Assembly: GCA_900317155.1 (NCBI GenBank)
Contig: ONFO01000027.1
Span: 1-44,212, forward strand
Source: an uncultured Bacteroidales bacterium
Lineage (GTDB): Bacteria; Bacteroidota; Bacteroidia; Bacteroidales; F082
DNA length: 44,212 bases
Direction: 5' to 3'
A program made the translations under genes and the position numbers. A model generated the notes under the pieces. That model was not told the DNA's origin. It was given only the letters and a program-made list of their open reading frames with translations, and did no database searches. Shown one piece after another: positions 33,339-40,799 of the stretch. The stretch's first letter is position 1. Each line of letters starts with the position of its first letter.

Positions 33339-34892
33339 TTATTGTTTTATCCATTTTCCTGTTTCCGCGAGGGTCGTTGAGCCTGTCGAAACGTCCGTTG
33401 TATAAACCTTCCAAACATAAACACCCTCAGCCCAATCCTCAGCATCAATCGCGGTCACATTCTCCGTGAGGGCTTGACTATGGATGAGCATGCCCTTCAT
33501 GTCGTACACTTCCACGCGGGCGTTTGGCATTGTAGTGCGAATATTGAGCGTGCTACCACCTGGGTTGGGATAAACTGTGGCAACGGCTAGTCCATGCAAA
33601 TGGGCTTCCTCGACACTCACGAAATCCTCTGGCGTGATTTTATAGATACAATAGTCCTGATAGCCCGTGACGGTATTCCTACGAGTTGCGTAAACGAGGC
33701 AACCTCCATCGGGACAAAAATCGATAGTATGGGGGATAACATGATAACCCGTGGGTTTGAAATAAATCTCATGCTGTTTGTTCAGGAACTCATCCGTTTG
33801 GGCCACATACAAATTATCATTGATATTGCTGCCAGCAAAGCTGACGTCCATCCAACCCATCATATACACGGTGCCTTCGGGACTGAAAGCCATGCCATAA
33901 CCTTCGTCGTTCATCCTAGGGTTGATGATGCCCCAATCCCAATTCAACACGGCAAACTCCTCGTCGAAGACCCTCATGAAGACATCCAAATCGCTTCTTG
34001 ACTTGTTTTCCGCCTTTGCTTCATCTTTGCTCAACGGGCCTTCACATCCAATTGAATAAGTCAACCCGTTGTAAGGATTAAGCTGGACAAAGTGAGGACA
34101 CTCAAAATTGCCTATCCAACCACTGATATAGGGATGAGACTCATAGACCTTCCCCGCGTCTTCCACGACGGCGACCGTGTTGAACTCATCATCAAGGGTA
34201 TGGCAATCAAATGCATACTGCACGGGGTTCCGCAAAATTATGCGGCATCCCAAAGAATCGGGAGCGGAAAAGAATTGGTTCGAGAGGGAAAAGGGTATGG
34301 AATCAAAAATGCGCTCGCTCACCTGGTTGCCTTGGCTGTCAAACTTGAACAAATGCATGGCTTCCGTTTCGTTAAGGTGCCAAGCGCTGTCAACAGGATA
34401 GGAAATCAACAAGCTGCCGTCCTTTGAGAACACGGAATGAATCATTTCGGAGTAAAGAAAAGCATTGTCCGGATGGTTGAAGTCGAGGCCTTCCCATTGA
34501 CAGGGATAATAAGTCCACGACAAGTCCTCGGGATCCAATTCAATCACACAAAGCATGGGCAACGTGTCGTTATCATCCGTACGGAACGACGCATAGCGAA
34601 ATTTGCCCTCATAATACCCTCCGTGTCTCCACTGGCTCATCCTATGGCTCGGGATAGGGGCTTCGTCGAGTATATCGCCATTATACGACATTTTCAACAC
34701 CTTACATTTTTCCTCCTGGTTTCCGCCGAAAGCTAAAAACATCTTGTCGTTATAACTCCTGAGGGCATTGAACCAAACGGAATCCGATTCGTAAATCGTT
34801 GTGAGGTCACTGGGAATCTCTTGCGCCTGCATCGTCACACCTCCCGTCGTTAGCAGGAGCGCAAGCAGGGTGTAAAGCTTTACTTTTTTCAT
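33339..34892 (-). CDS. T9SS cargo protein, propeller-like family
   Basis: A 517-residue secreted protein with signal peptide MKKVKLYTLLALLLTTGGVT, MQAQ. It is a paralogue of 20955, 40795 and 42326, sharing PDSLGCRIILRNPVQYAFDC, HTLDDEFNTVAVV, YNGLTYSIGCEG, DVFMRVFDEEF, WDWGIINP, FSPEGTVYMMGWMD and FCPDGGCLVYATR. The repeated G-x-VYMxGxMD and DGGCLxY strands suggest a beta-propeller. Sorting domain from about 440 (TVYPNPGGSTLNIRTTMPNA, RVEVYDMKGMLIHSQ) ends GKWIKQ and carries the STGSTTLAE insert. First gene of an operon with 32414-33334; promoter at 34921. Function beyond surface exposure is not visible. Confidence 0.75.
   Translation of the reverse strand: MKKVKLYTLLALLLTTGGVTMQAQEIPSDLTTIYESDSVWFNALRSYNDKMFLAFGGNQEEKCKVLKMSYNGDILDEAPIPSHRMSQWRHGGYYEGKFRYASFRTDDNDTLPMLCVIELDPEDLSWTYYPCQWEGLDFNHPDNAFLYSEMIHSVFSKDGSLLISYPVDSAWHLNETEAMHLFKFDSQGNQVSERIFDSIPFSLSNQFFSAPDSLGCRIILRNPVQYAFDCHTLDDEFNTVAVVEDAGKVYESHPYISGWIGNFECPHFVQLNPYNGLTYSIGCEGPLSKDEAKAENKSRSDLDVFMRVFDEEFAVLNWDWGIINPRMNDEGYGMAFSPEGTVYMMGWMDVSFAGSNINDNLYVAQTDEFLNKQHEIYFKPTGYHVIPHTIDFCPDGGCLVYATRRNTVTGYQDYCIYKITPEDFVSVEEAHLHGLAVATVYPNPGGSTLNIRTTMPNARVEVYDMKGMLIHSQALTENVTAIDAEDWAEGVYVWKVYTTDVSTGSTTLAETGKWIKQ
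33372..33392. repeat. Interspersed repeat inside a sorting domain
   Basis: Same element and phase as 30758-30778, encoding the VSTGSTTLAE loop shortly before GKWIKQ. Confidence 0.55.
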
Positions 34893-34920
34893 TGCAAAAA
34901 CATTTTGAAATTGGTTTACG

Positions 34921-34928
34921 CAAAATTA
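34921..34928 (-). promoter_or_regulatory. -7 box for the 34892-32414 cargo operon
   Basis: Minus-strand TAATTTTG followed by CG, with a leader of about 25 nt to the ATG. Confidence 0.55.
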
Positions 34929-35044
34929 AATGAAAAACCAGCCATCACCCCAAACGAGACATGGAAGTACACAAAATATTCTTTTGTTTGAATTACACCA
35001 AATTGATATTCAATAAAATAAAAAATCAAAAATACACATTTTTC

Positions 35045-36697
35045 TTACCCACCCAAGGTGGAAAACGCGTCGGAATCCAGCTTTTTCCTGAGGTTGGAGC
35101 GGTATTTTCGGATGGTGTTTTCGCTTAGGCCAAGCAAGTCGGCCTCTTCCTTCGAGCGGAAACGGAGGAGATTGAGCAGGGCAAGTTGGCATTCCGTCTC
35201 ACTCAGGTCGGGATGGTCTTTTTTCAGGTTATCCATGGCTTGCGGATAGGCGGAATCGAATGCGTCGAGAATACGATTCAATTTGTCGTCTTGGTCAGAT
35301 TGGTAAATGGCCAATGCTCGTTGCTGCAACAATTGCATGGATTGCTGTGCGGCATGATCCAACTCCAATTGCAGTTTTTGCTGTGCCTCGCGCGACCTCA
35401 GGACTTCCAACTCCTTGGCTTTCCGATAGCGAAGCACCAAGACAATCACCGCAAGCAGGAGAGCCAGCAGCAAAGCTATCCATAGGTAAAGCCTATACCG
35501 CCTAATTTGCTGTTCGGCTTGCACTTTGTTGATTTCCATTTGCTTCTCGTACTCACCTTTCACCTCAGCGACAGATTGTTGATTTTCATTCTCTTCTTGT
35601 TGTGCCACAATCAGTTTTTCCGCAAAGAAACTGGCTTTTTCGTTATCGCCCAATGCCCTGTAGGAGTAGAACAGCCATTTGTACAGCAAACCACCTTGTT
35701 CGTGGAGGTCGGGCATTTCATAGGCTTGTGTCCCAAAATAGATACACGAATCGTATTGATGGAGTTCGTAATAGGCTTCGGCCAAGTTTTCAACCAGCCC
35801 CTTTTTATAATTGCTTTCGATGGTATCGCCCAAAAGCGCCAATCCCTTGCGACTTTCCGCTATCATTCGACGCAACAGGCCTTCGCGTTCTTCTTCGTTT
35901 GAAAAAGCTTGTTTCTCAACCCGTTGCATACAATAAATGGAAAGACAACTATAATAAAAGGCACAGTCGTTGATGCTACCATAGATTTGGGCATCGTGCA
36001 AACCGTTTTGGAAATACACAAGGCAGCTGTCGTATTCCTCCAAAGCAAGATAAGACATGCCTAAAGGAAACGTGCACACCATATATTGCTTATGATTCTG
36101 TGTTTCAGCATAATACTTTTGCGCCGCTTTCATATGCTCAATGGATTCCTTGTGATATCCGGTGCTCCCGTATGACATGCCTAGTTTCTGATGGATGGCA
36201 TATTTGACCTTGTCGATTTTCTCTTGTTCACTAATCGGTGGTTCAGAGTAACGCAACAAACGCTCATCAACATGCTGGCATAGTTCTATGCTTTGCATGG
36301 CTTTCTGCCTATAGTCGAGAACGGTTTGTCGGGTTTCCCCTTTAAATAGATTCAGTCTGGCAAGCGACAACAAAGTCATGGTCTCATAATACTTGTCTTG
36401 ACTTCCAACAAAGTAATCCTCAGCCACTTGCAACAAAGAATCGACTTCCGAGTCATATTGATTCTTCAATTCTTTCACCCACATTCGCACCAAGCAATAA
36501 TGCGCCCGTTCCTTCTCTGATAGCACCGAAAGGTTCAACGTGTCAAGGATTTGCAGAGCGCTGTCGGGATAGTTTGGGTAAAAGCACTCCACGCGATAAA
36601 GCATGTCCTCCTCCGGTGGTGGAGGCGTTACGTGCTTGGAGCAGGCAGCCACCAACACGACAAAAAACAAAAGCCCTATGGGAAACCAGCGTTTCAT
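35045..36697 (-). CDS. Membrane-anchored TPR-HTH transcriptional regulator (copy A)
   Basis: A 550-residue paralogue of copies B and C. The start at 36697 gives MKRWFPIGLLFFVVLVAAC (lipobox Cys19). The frame is open to 36802, but that extension runs through the promoter and a cargo-gene remnant. TPR-like helices span about 35-375 (EYDSCLVYFQNGLHDAQ, QYDSCIYFGTQAYEMPD), one transmembrane helix follows (LYLWIALLLALLLAVIVLVL), then a Gln-rich coiled coil and a LuxR-like HTH (LSETECQLALLNLLRFRSKE, EADLLGLSENTIRKYRSNLR). It is directly upstream of the 34892-32414 cargo operon, its inferred target. Promoter and first about 120 bp are nearly identical to copy B, whereas the C-terminal parts are diverged, suggesting gene conversion or recent duplication of the 5' end. 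Confidence 0.78.
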   Translation of the reverse strand: MKRWFPIGLLFFVVLVAACSKHVTPPPPEEDMLYRVECFYPNYPDSALQILDTLNLSVLSEKERAHYCLVRMWVKELKNQYDSEVDSLLQVAEDYFVGSQDKYYETMTLLSLARLNLFKGETRQTVLDYRQKAMQSIELCQHVDERLLRYSEPPISEQEKIDKVKYAIHQKLGMSYGSTGYHKESIEHMKAAQKYYAETQNHKQYMVCTFPLGMSYLALEEYDSCLVYFQNGLHDAQIYGSINDCAFYYSCLSIYCMQRVEKQAFSNEEEREGLLRRMIAESRKGLALLGDTIESNYKKGLVENLAEAYYELHQYDSCIYFGTQAYEMPDLHEQGGLLYKWLFYSYRALGDNEKASFFAEKLIVAQQEENENQQSVAEVKGEYEKQMEINKVQAEQQIRRYRLYLWIALLLALLLAVIVLVLRYRKAKELEVLRSREAQQKLQLELDHAAQQSMQLLQQRALAIYQSDQDDKLNRILDAFDSAYPQAMDNLKKDHPDLSETECQLALLNLLRFRSKEEADLLGLSENTIRKYRSNLRKKLDSDAFSTLGG

Positions 36698-36702
36698 GGC
36701 CG

Positions 36703-36710
36703 CAAAGGTA
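36703..36710 (-). promoter_or_regulatory. -7 box for regulator A, leaderless configuration
   Basis: Minus-strand TACCTTTG, then CGGCC, then ATG, identical to regulator B. Confidence 0.65.
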
Positions 36711-36741
36711 GCATTTTTTGGCGACGCCAACAAAAAGGCCG

Positions 36742-36889
36742 GCATTATTAGAAGCGTACACCTTCCAAACATAAACGCCCTCAGTACAATCCGTTGCATC
36801 AATCGCCGTCACATTCTCTGTGAGGGCTTGACTGTGGATGAGCCTGCCGTTGATGTCGTACGCAGTGCTTAAAATCTTGTTGCTTTCAT
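36742..36889 (-). pseudogene. Internally deleted T9SS cargo gene fused to regulator A promoter region
   Basis: Starts with ATG at 36889, overlapping the TGA of the 37746-36886 gene (ATGA), and encodes MKATRF then TAA: the shared cargo signal-peptide start. Within a few bases a second piece begins in another frame: AYDINGRLIHSQALTENVTA, IDATDCTEGVYVWKVYAS, the middle of a sorting domain. The rest of the gene between these ends, including any cargo domain, is missing, and the terminal GKWIKE is lost where the sequence joins the duplicated promoter block of regulator A (about 36742). Clear remnant of a full cargo gene that was last in the right-hand operon. Confidence 0.8.
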
Positions 36890-37746
36890 CGTATCATTAT
36901 CTTATTCGTGTAATCTTTCCCTTCCGCATCCGCAATGCGAAGCAGGTAAACGCCTTGCGGCAGGTCTGCAACGGAAATTTCATTAGTGCCTTGAATGGTC
37001 TTCACCATCTGCCCAAGGGTGTTGTACACCTCCACTTCGGCAACTTCAATGCCTTCAATTACAACTCTATCCCTTACCGGATTGGGATAAAGGGCTATTT
37101 CAGAATCCTTGTTTTCCTCAACGGCATCATAGGGATAGGTGCATGTGTTGTATTCAGGGTTCTGCCAAACGAGTTCCCCGTATTGATGGAAGCACAGCAA
37201 GCAATGCCACCCGTCATAAACACCGTAATATCCGCTCCATAGCAATCCATAATCGCTGCCTATGCCTTCAACCCATGTTTCCTTGGCGCGAGGGTTTCCC
37301 AAACCGTCATATTCTAATCCAAACCAAAACTTTCTCCTGTCAACATCACCAATCTGCACCATGCTAATGGAATCAAGAACCATTTCCTCTGCGAAATCCC
37401 CAATTCTCAAGGTGTCGCCAACACTGGCAGTGAAGTCATAGAGTAATGTCTCTGGATGAGCAATTGAATACCGTTTCCATACCTTTCCGTCCTCTTCTCT
37501 AAGTAATGTGTAAAAGATAGGATAACTATCATTCACAGTGCCCATGATTTTCATATATCGAACATCTTCAATGAGAGTGTCCCCTGAACACCAATTGACA
37601 TAGTTGTTAATTTGCCAAACGGCGGTCTCGAAGGTATGCCACTCGTTTCCTTTCTGGGCGATAGGCAAATACTCTTGCGCTTGCATCGTCACCCCTCCCG
37701 CCATCAGCAGGAGCGCAAGCAGGGTGTAAATCCTTGTTGCTTTCAT
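36886..37746 (-). CDS. T9SS cargo protein, small family (paralogue of 18053-18901)
   Basis: A 286-residue secreted protein with the array's signal peptide MKATRIYTLLALLLMAGGVT, MQAQ. The middle of about 185 residues is not recognised, but shares layout and phrases with the 282-residue cargo at 18053: GNEWHTFETAVWQINNYVNW, WKRYSIAHPETLLYDFTASV, GDTLRIGDFAEEM, KETWVEGIGSDYGLLWSG. This last phrase (WVEGIGS..GLL) is common in small Bacteroidota secreted proteins of unknown function. Sorting domain about 213-286 (ALYPNPVRDRVVIEG, VEVYNTLGQMVKTIQG, LPQGVYLLRIADAEG, YTNKIMIR) is of the NKI-ending type. Its stop overlapped the start of the now deleted gene at 36889. Confidence 0.75.
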   Translation of the reverse strand: MKATRIYTLLALLLMAGGVTMQAQEYLPIAQKGNEWHTFETAVWQINNYVNWCSGDTLIEDVRYMKIMGTVNDSYPIFYTLLREEDGKVWKRYSIAHPETLLYDFTASVGDTLRIGDFAEEMVLDSISMVQIGDVDRRKFWFGLEYDGLGNPRAKETWVEGIGSDYGLLWSGYYGVYDGWHCLLCFHQYGELVWQNPEYNTCTYPYDAVEENKDSEIALYPNPVRDRVVIEGIEVAEVEVYNTLGQMVKTIQGTNEISVADLPQGVYLLRIADAEGKDYTNKIMIR

Positions 37747-37874
37747 AGTATCATTATTTATCCATTTTTCCTAATTTGGTTCCTTTGCCATTAGTGACTA
37801 AAGCCATCCCATTCTCCAGCGCGTCGCCAAACGCATGGAAGCGGGATGGGGAGGCTATAGAAACCTCCAAATGT
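37747..37874. other. Intergenic segment with weak hairpin and possible sorting-domain tail
   Basis: CCATCCC (37804-37810) and GGGATGG (37843-37849) can pair across a 32-nt loop, without a T-run. The minus-strand frame ending at 37754 reads VTNGKGTKLGKMDK, which resembles a degraded GKEAELGKWIKE sorting-domain end. Neither is strong. Confidence 0.25.
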
Positions 37875-38381
37875 TCATTGAAGAGTCTGAACTGGTGCAA
37901 ACACTGAACTGCAATGAAAATCGTTGCCACCTTCAACACCCATGTCTTTACCTTCTGCTTCGGTTATGACAAGATACTGTGTATCGTCATTCATATAAAT
38001 CGTGCTGAAACGGATATAACCGTCAATCACGACATTACCTTTCGAAGCCCCGAGATGTTCAGCGACCTTACTCCGCACTTCCTTTGGCAATGAAATCAAA
38101 TACTCGCCATAGTTACTATTGTTTGTCTTCTTGCAGGTATATGTTTCTCCTGAAACAACGGTTTCACCATTATACTCAATGCTAATCTTGTTATCATCTT
38201 CAAAAGATAAGACGAGACTTTGAGTGGTTTCTGGATGAATGACACCAACAACGCCTCCCACCGTGGTTTGGTGCCATTGCCATGAGCCTTTCAGTTGTGG
38301 CACTTGTTCAACCAAATTGATTTTTTCACATGAGCAGAACGCAAATAAAGCGATAACTGCGATTAAAACTACTTTTTTCAT
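37875..38381 (-). CDS. Small lipocalin-like lipoprotein
   Basis: A 168-residue lipoprotein started at 38381 (MKKVVLIAVIALFAFCSC), which places the lipobox Cys (FCSC) at a normal distance; an in-frame ATG eight codons upstream is less likely. The mature part begins EKINLVEQVPQLKGSWQWHQ, TTVGGVVG and LVLSFEDDNKISIEYNGETV, a pattern common to small Bacteroidota lipocalin-like lipoproteins that form an eight-stranded barrel. It has no sorting domain and is the only non-T9SS, non-regulator gene in the right-hand array. It lies 45 nt after 38427-40766 on the same strand with no obvious promoter, so probably in the same operon. The end FHCSSVFAPVQTLQ is unusual and may be slightly altered. Ligand unknown. 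Confidence 0.65.
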   Translation of the reverse strand: MKKVVLIAVIALFAFCSCEKINLVEQVPQLKGSWQWHQTTVGGVVGVIHPETTQSLVLSFEDDNKISIEYNGETVVSGETYTCKKTNNSNYGEYLISLPKEVRSKVAEHLGASKGNVVIDGYIRFSTIYMNDDTQYLVITEAEGKDMGVEGGNDFHCSSVFAPVQTLQ

Positions 38382-38426
38382 CTTTGTGGTTATTTGATTT
38401 GACAATACTTGCTTTATATATCATAG

Positions 38427-40766
38427 TTACTCCTTAACCCACTTCCCTCTTTCTGCTTCCTTGCCATCGGCAATCACCTTCCAAACATAAACCCCTTCAG
38501 CCCATCCTCCAGCATCAATCCCCGTCACATTTTCCGTAATGGCTTGTCTATGAACCAGCCTCCCATTCATATCATACACCTCCACCCAAGCATCCCGCAA
38601 CCCCGTGCGGATATTCAGTACATCCTTCCCCGGATTAGGATAAACCGCAAATGCATTTTCGCCGTTTTCGCCGACACTTTCAAAATCGAAATGGGCTTTC
38701 AAAGCGGTAGAGTGTTCAAGGTTGAAAGTGTAGGTTTGGTCGTAGGAAACGATGTCGCCGTCAATAGCCCAAAACGCGAACTCATGGCCATTGTTTGGAG
38801 TGGCTTGGACGATGCTTTCGGGATTGTCGCAGTCACCGTGTTTGACGATGGAACAGGTGCCATGATCGGGATGGTCAACACTGACCGTGAGCTTGAAAGG
38901 CACTTCGCTGATGTTGGTGAAAGCGCTCCATTGCGAATTATTTTGGTAAGCTTCCATTGTACCACAAGGCACCTTAAGCGGGATGTCGGTGTTTACATCG
39001 TAGAACGAGTATTTTACCAAAGGTGGCGTTTCTGCCCACGAAGTGATGCTTTCCAAACCAGTACAATAATCGAACGCAAAATAGTCGAGGGTTTCAACCG
39101 ACGGTGCCAGTTCAAGGTTTTTTATCTTTGAGCAACACTCGAAAGCACTCTGTCCTATTGTTTTAATGCCATTGGGAATTGTTAACAGCCCTGCGAGTTT
39201 GTTGCAACCATAGAAAGCGGAATCGCTTATTTTGGTCATGGGACAGTCGTCGGGTATGGAGAGGGATTTTATGTTGGTATTACCATTGAAAGCGCAGTCG
39301 GCAATGCCTCTCGTGGTTTCAGGCAGTTGCAAGGCAAGGTTTGAGGCGTTGCCTTTGTAGCCAAGGCACCAGTCGTGAAGCATCATAACGCCATTGGGTT
39401 GGTCGGCTTCCCATCCTGTTTCGGCAAAGGCATAGCTGCCAATGTGAGACACTTGTTCGGTGATTTCAATGTCGTGCATGCCAGTGCAGCCATAGAAAGC
39501 CTTGCGCATAATGTTTACATTGCTAACGGCATTTTTGATTTGAAGGCTGCTGAATCCGGTGCAACCTCTAAAGGCATCGGGTTCGATTATACTCACCGAG
39601 ACGGGCAGCACGAGGTCGCCAGTCAGACCTATGCAGCCTTTGAACGCTTCGGCATCGATTCTTTGCAGCGAGGCAGGAAACACAAGTTCGCCAGTTAAGC
39701 CAGTGCAATCCTTGAAGGCCATTCCTCCTATACGTATCAGGTTTTCAGGCAACTGCAACGTCCCCGTCAAGCCGGTGCAACCCTCGAATGCGCCTTCCTT
39801 GTTGAAACAGTCAGGTGGTAATTGCCCTATCTTTGTAACGGTATTGGGAATGACAACCGAAGTAAGCCCGACACATTCCTTGAACGCACCGTGTGGGATT
39901 TCATTGATGGATTCGGGAATGACCAATTCGCCAGTGAAACCGTAACAATAGGCAAAGGCACTTGCCCCGATCCCAACCACACTTGAAGGGATGTTCAATG
40001 TGCCAGTTAGGTTCTCGCAGTCGTAAAACGCCATAATGTCGATAAAGGTGACTGATTCGGGAATGACGAGTTCCCCGGTTAGTCCGCTACAATAGCGGAA
40101 CGTTCCGTTTCCGATGTTTTCAATGTTGTCGTGAAGAACAATGGTGCCATCAAAACCAGTACAATGGGCGAAGATGCCGTTTTCGAGGTGCGTAATGGAG
40201 ATTGGTATGACAATGTCTCCGGTGAAACCACTACATGCACGAAATGCCTCTGCGCCAATAAACGAACATTGAGGCAAAGCCAACGGTCCTGTGAATCCAC
40301 TACAGCCAATAAAGGCTTTTCTGTCAATTATGTCAAGGCTTTCGGGAAGTGCCAAGATACCCTGAAAGTTACAACAGTTATTGAAAGCCAAATATCCAAC
40401 GTAAACCAGTTGATTAGAGAGTGTCAGTGTGCCGTGGAAGCCCGAGCAACACTCAAAAGCTTCGGTCTCAATCCGACGCACCGTGTTTGGGATGACCAAG
40501 TCGCCCGAAAGTGACTCGCAGTTTTGGAACGCCCTTTCGCCGATTTCAGTAACGGTGTAGGTGACACCCTCGTGCGAAACGGTTTCGGGAATGGTAAGAG
40601 AACCTTGCGCCGAGGTGCCGTTGGCATGTCCGCTCACGCTAACCTCCGGCGGATTGGCACTGATGATGGTGTAACGAAGATCGCCTTCCTGGAAGTCGTA
40701 GGCGAAAGCTTGCAGTACTGCAAATGTCAGTAAGAATGACAGCATCAATTTGTTGAGTGTTTTCAT
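38427..40766 (-). CDS. Large BspA-type LRR protein with T9SS sorting domain
   Basis: A 779-residue surface protein. Signal peptide MKTLNKLMLSFLLTFAVLQAFA, then at least twenty LRR_5/TpLRR repeats of about 23 residues (about 50-610; for example GDLVIPNTVRRIETEAFECC, GELVIPESVTFIDIMAFYDC, GTLNIPSSVVGIGASAFAYC), a short linker, a divergent InlB B-repeat-like module (about 628-700, VDHPDHGTCSIVKHGDCD, NGHEFAFWAIDGD) and a type A sorting domain (about 705-779, AVYPNPGKDVLNIRTGLRDA, GKWVKE). It begins YDFQEGDLRYTIISANPPEV like the smaller LRR protein at 16881 (GYIITSYDPPEV), so they are paralogues of different length. LRR length change by repeat loss or gain is expected here. BspA proteins bind host matrix or co-aggregate. 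Confidence 0.87.
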   Translation of the reverse strand: MKTLNKLMLSFLLTFAVLQAFAYDFQEGDLRYTIISANPPEVSVSGHANGTSAQGSLTIPETVSHEGVTYTVTEIGERAFQNCESLSGDLVIPNTVRRIETEAFECCSGFHGTLTLSNQLVYVGYLAFNNCCNFQGILALPESLDIIDRKAFIGCSGFTGPLALPQCSFIGAEAFRACSGFTGDIVIPISITHLENGIFAHCTGFDGTIVLHDNIENIGNGTFRYCSGLTGELVIPESVTFIDIMAFYDCENLTGTLNIPSSVVGIGASAFAYCYGFTGELVIPESINEIPHGAFKECVGLTSVVIPNTVTKIGQLPPDCFNKEGAFEGCTGLTGTLQLPENLIRIGGMAFKDCTGLTGELVFPASLQRIDAEAFKGCIGLTGDLVLPVSVSIIEPDAFRGCTGFSSLQIKNAVSNVNIMRKAFYGCTGMHDIEITEQVSHIGSYAFAETGWEADQPNGVMMLHDWCLGYKGNASNLALQLPETTRGIADCAFNGNTNIKSLSIPDDCPMTKISDSAFYGCNKLAGLLTIPNGIKTIGQSAFECCSKIKNLELAPSVETLDYFAFDYCTGLESITSWAETPPLVKYSFYDVNTDIPLKVPCGTMEAYQNNSQWSAFTNISEVPFKLTVSVDHPDHGTCSIVKHGDCDNPESIVQATPNNGHEFAFWAIDGDIVSYDQTYTFNLEHSTALKAHFDFESVGENGENAFAVYPNPGKDVLNIRTGLRDAWVEVYDMNGRLVHRQAITENVTGIDAGGWAEGVYVWKVIADGKEAERGKWVKE

Positions 40767-40799
40767 AGGATTATTTTTTATTTAGGATTATTTTTTATT
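40766..40799. repeat. 17-bp perfect tandem duplication at a gene junction
   Basis: TAGGATTATTTTTTATT occurs twice head to tail, covering the 3' end of 40795-42321 (with its stop) and the leader of the LRR gene. Elsewhere in this array junctions are only about 4 nt long. Confidence 0.7.

Noticed and set aside
36543-36812. Open minus-strand frame joining a sorting-domain piece to DNA of the regulator 5' end
   Set aside because: It is the remnant sorting domain running by chance into another frame of regulator A; there is no start context and the composition is unlike a protein end.
37754-37939. Short minus-strand open frame downstream of the lipocalin-like gene as a separate gene
   Set aside because: It overlaps the 3' end of the lipocalin-like gene and at best contains a worn sorting-domain tail; no start context or coding signature.
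38427-40766. Regular repeat spacing of about 69 nt, considered as CRISPR-like
   Set aside because: The period equals the 23-residue LRR unit and the repeats are degenerate and in one open frame.
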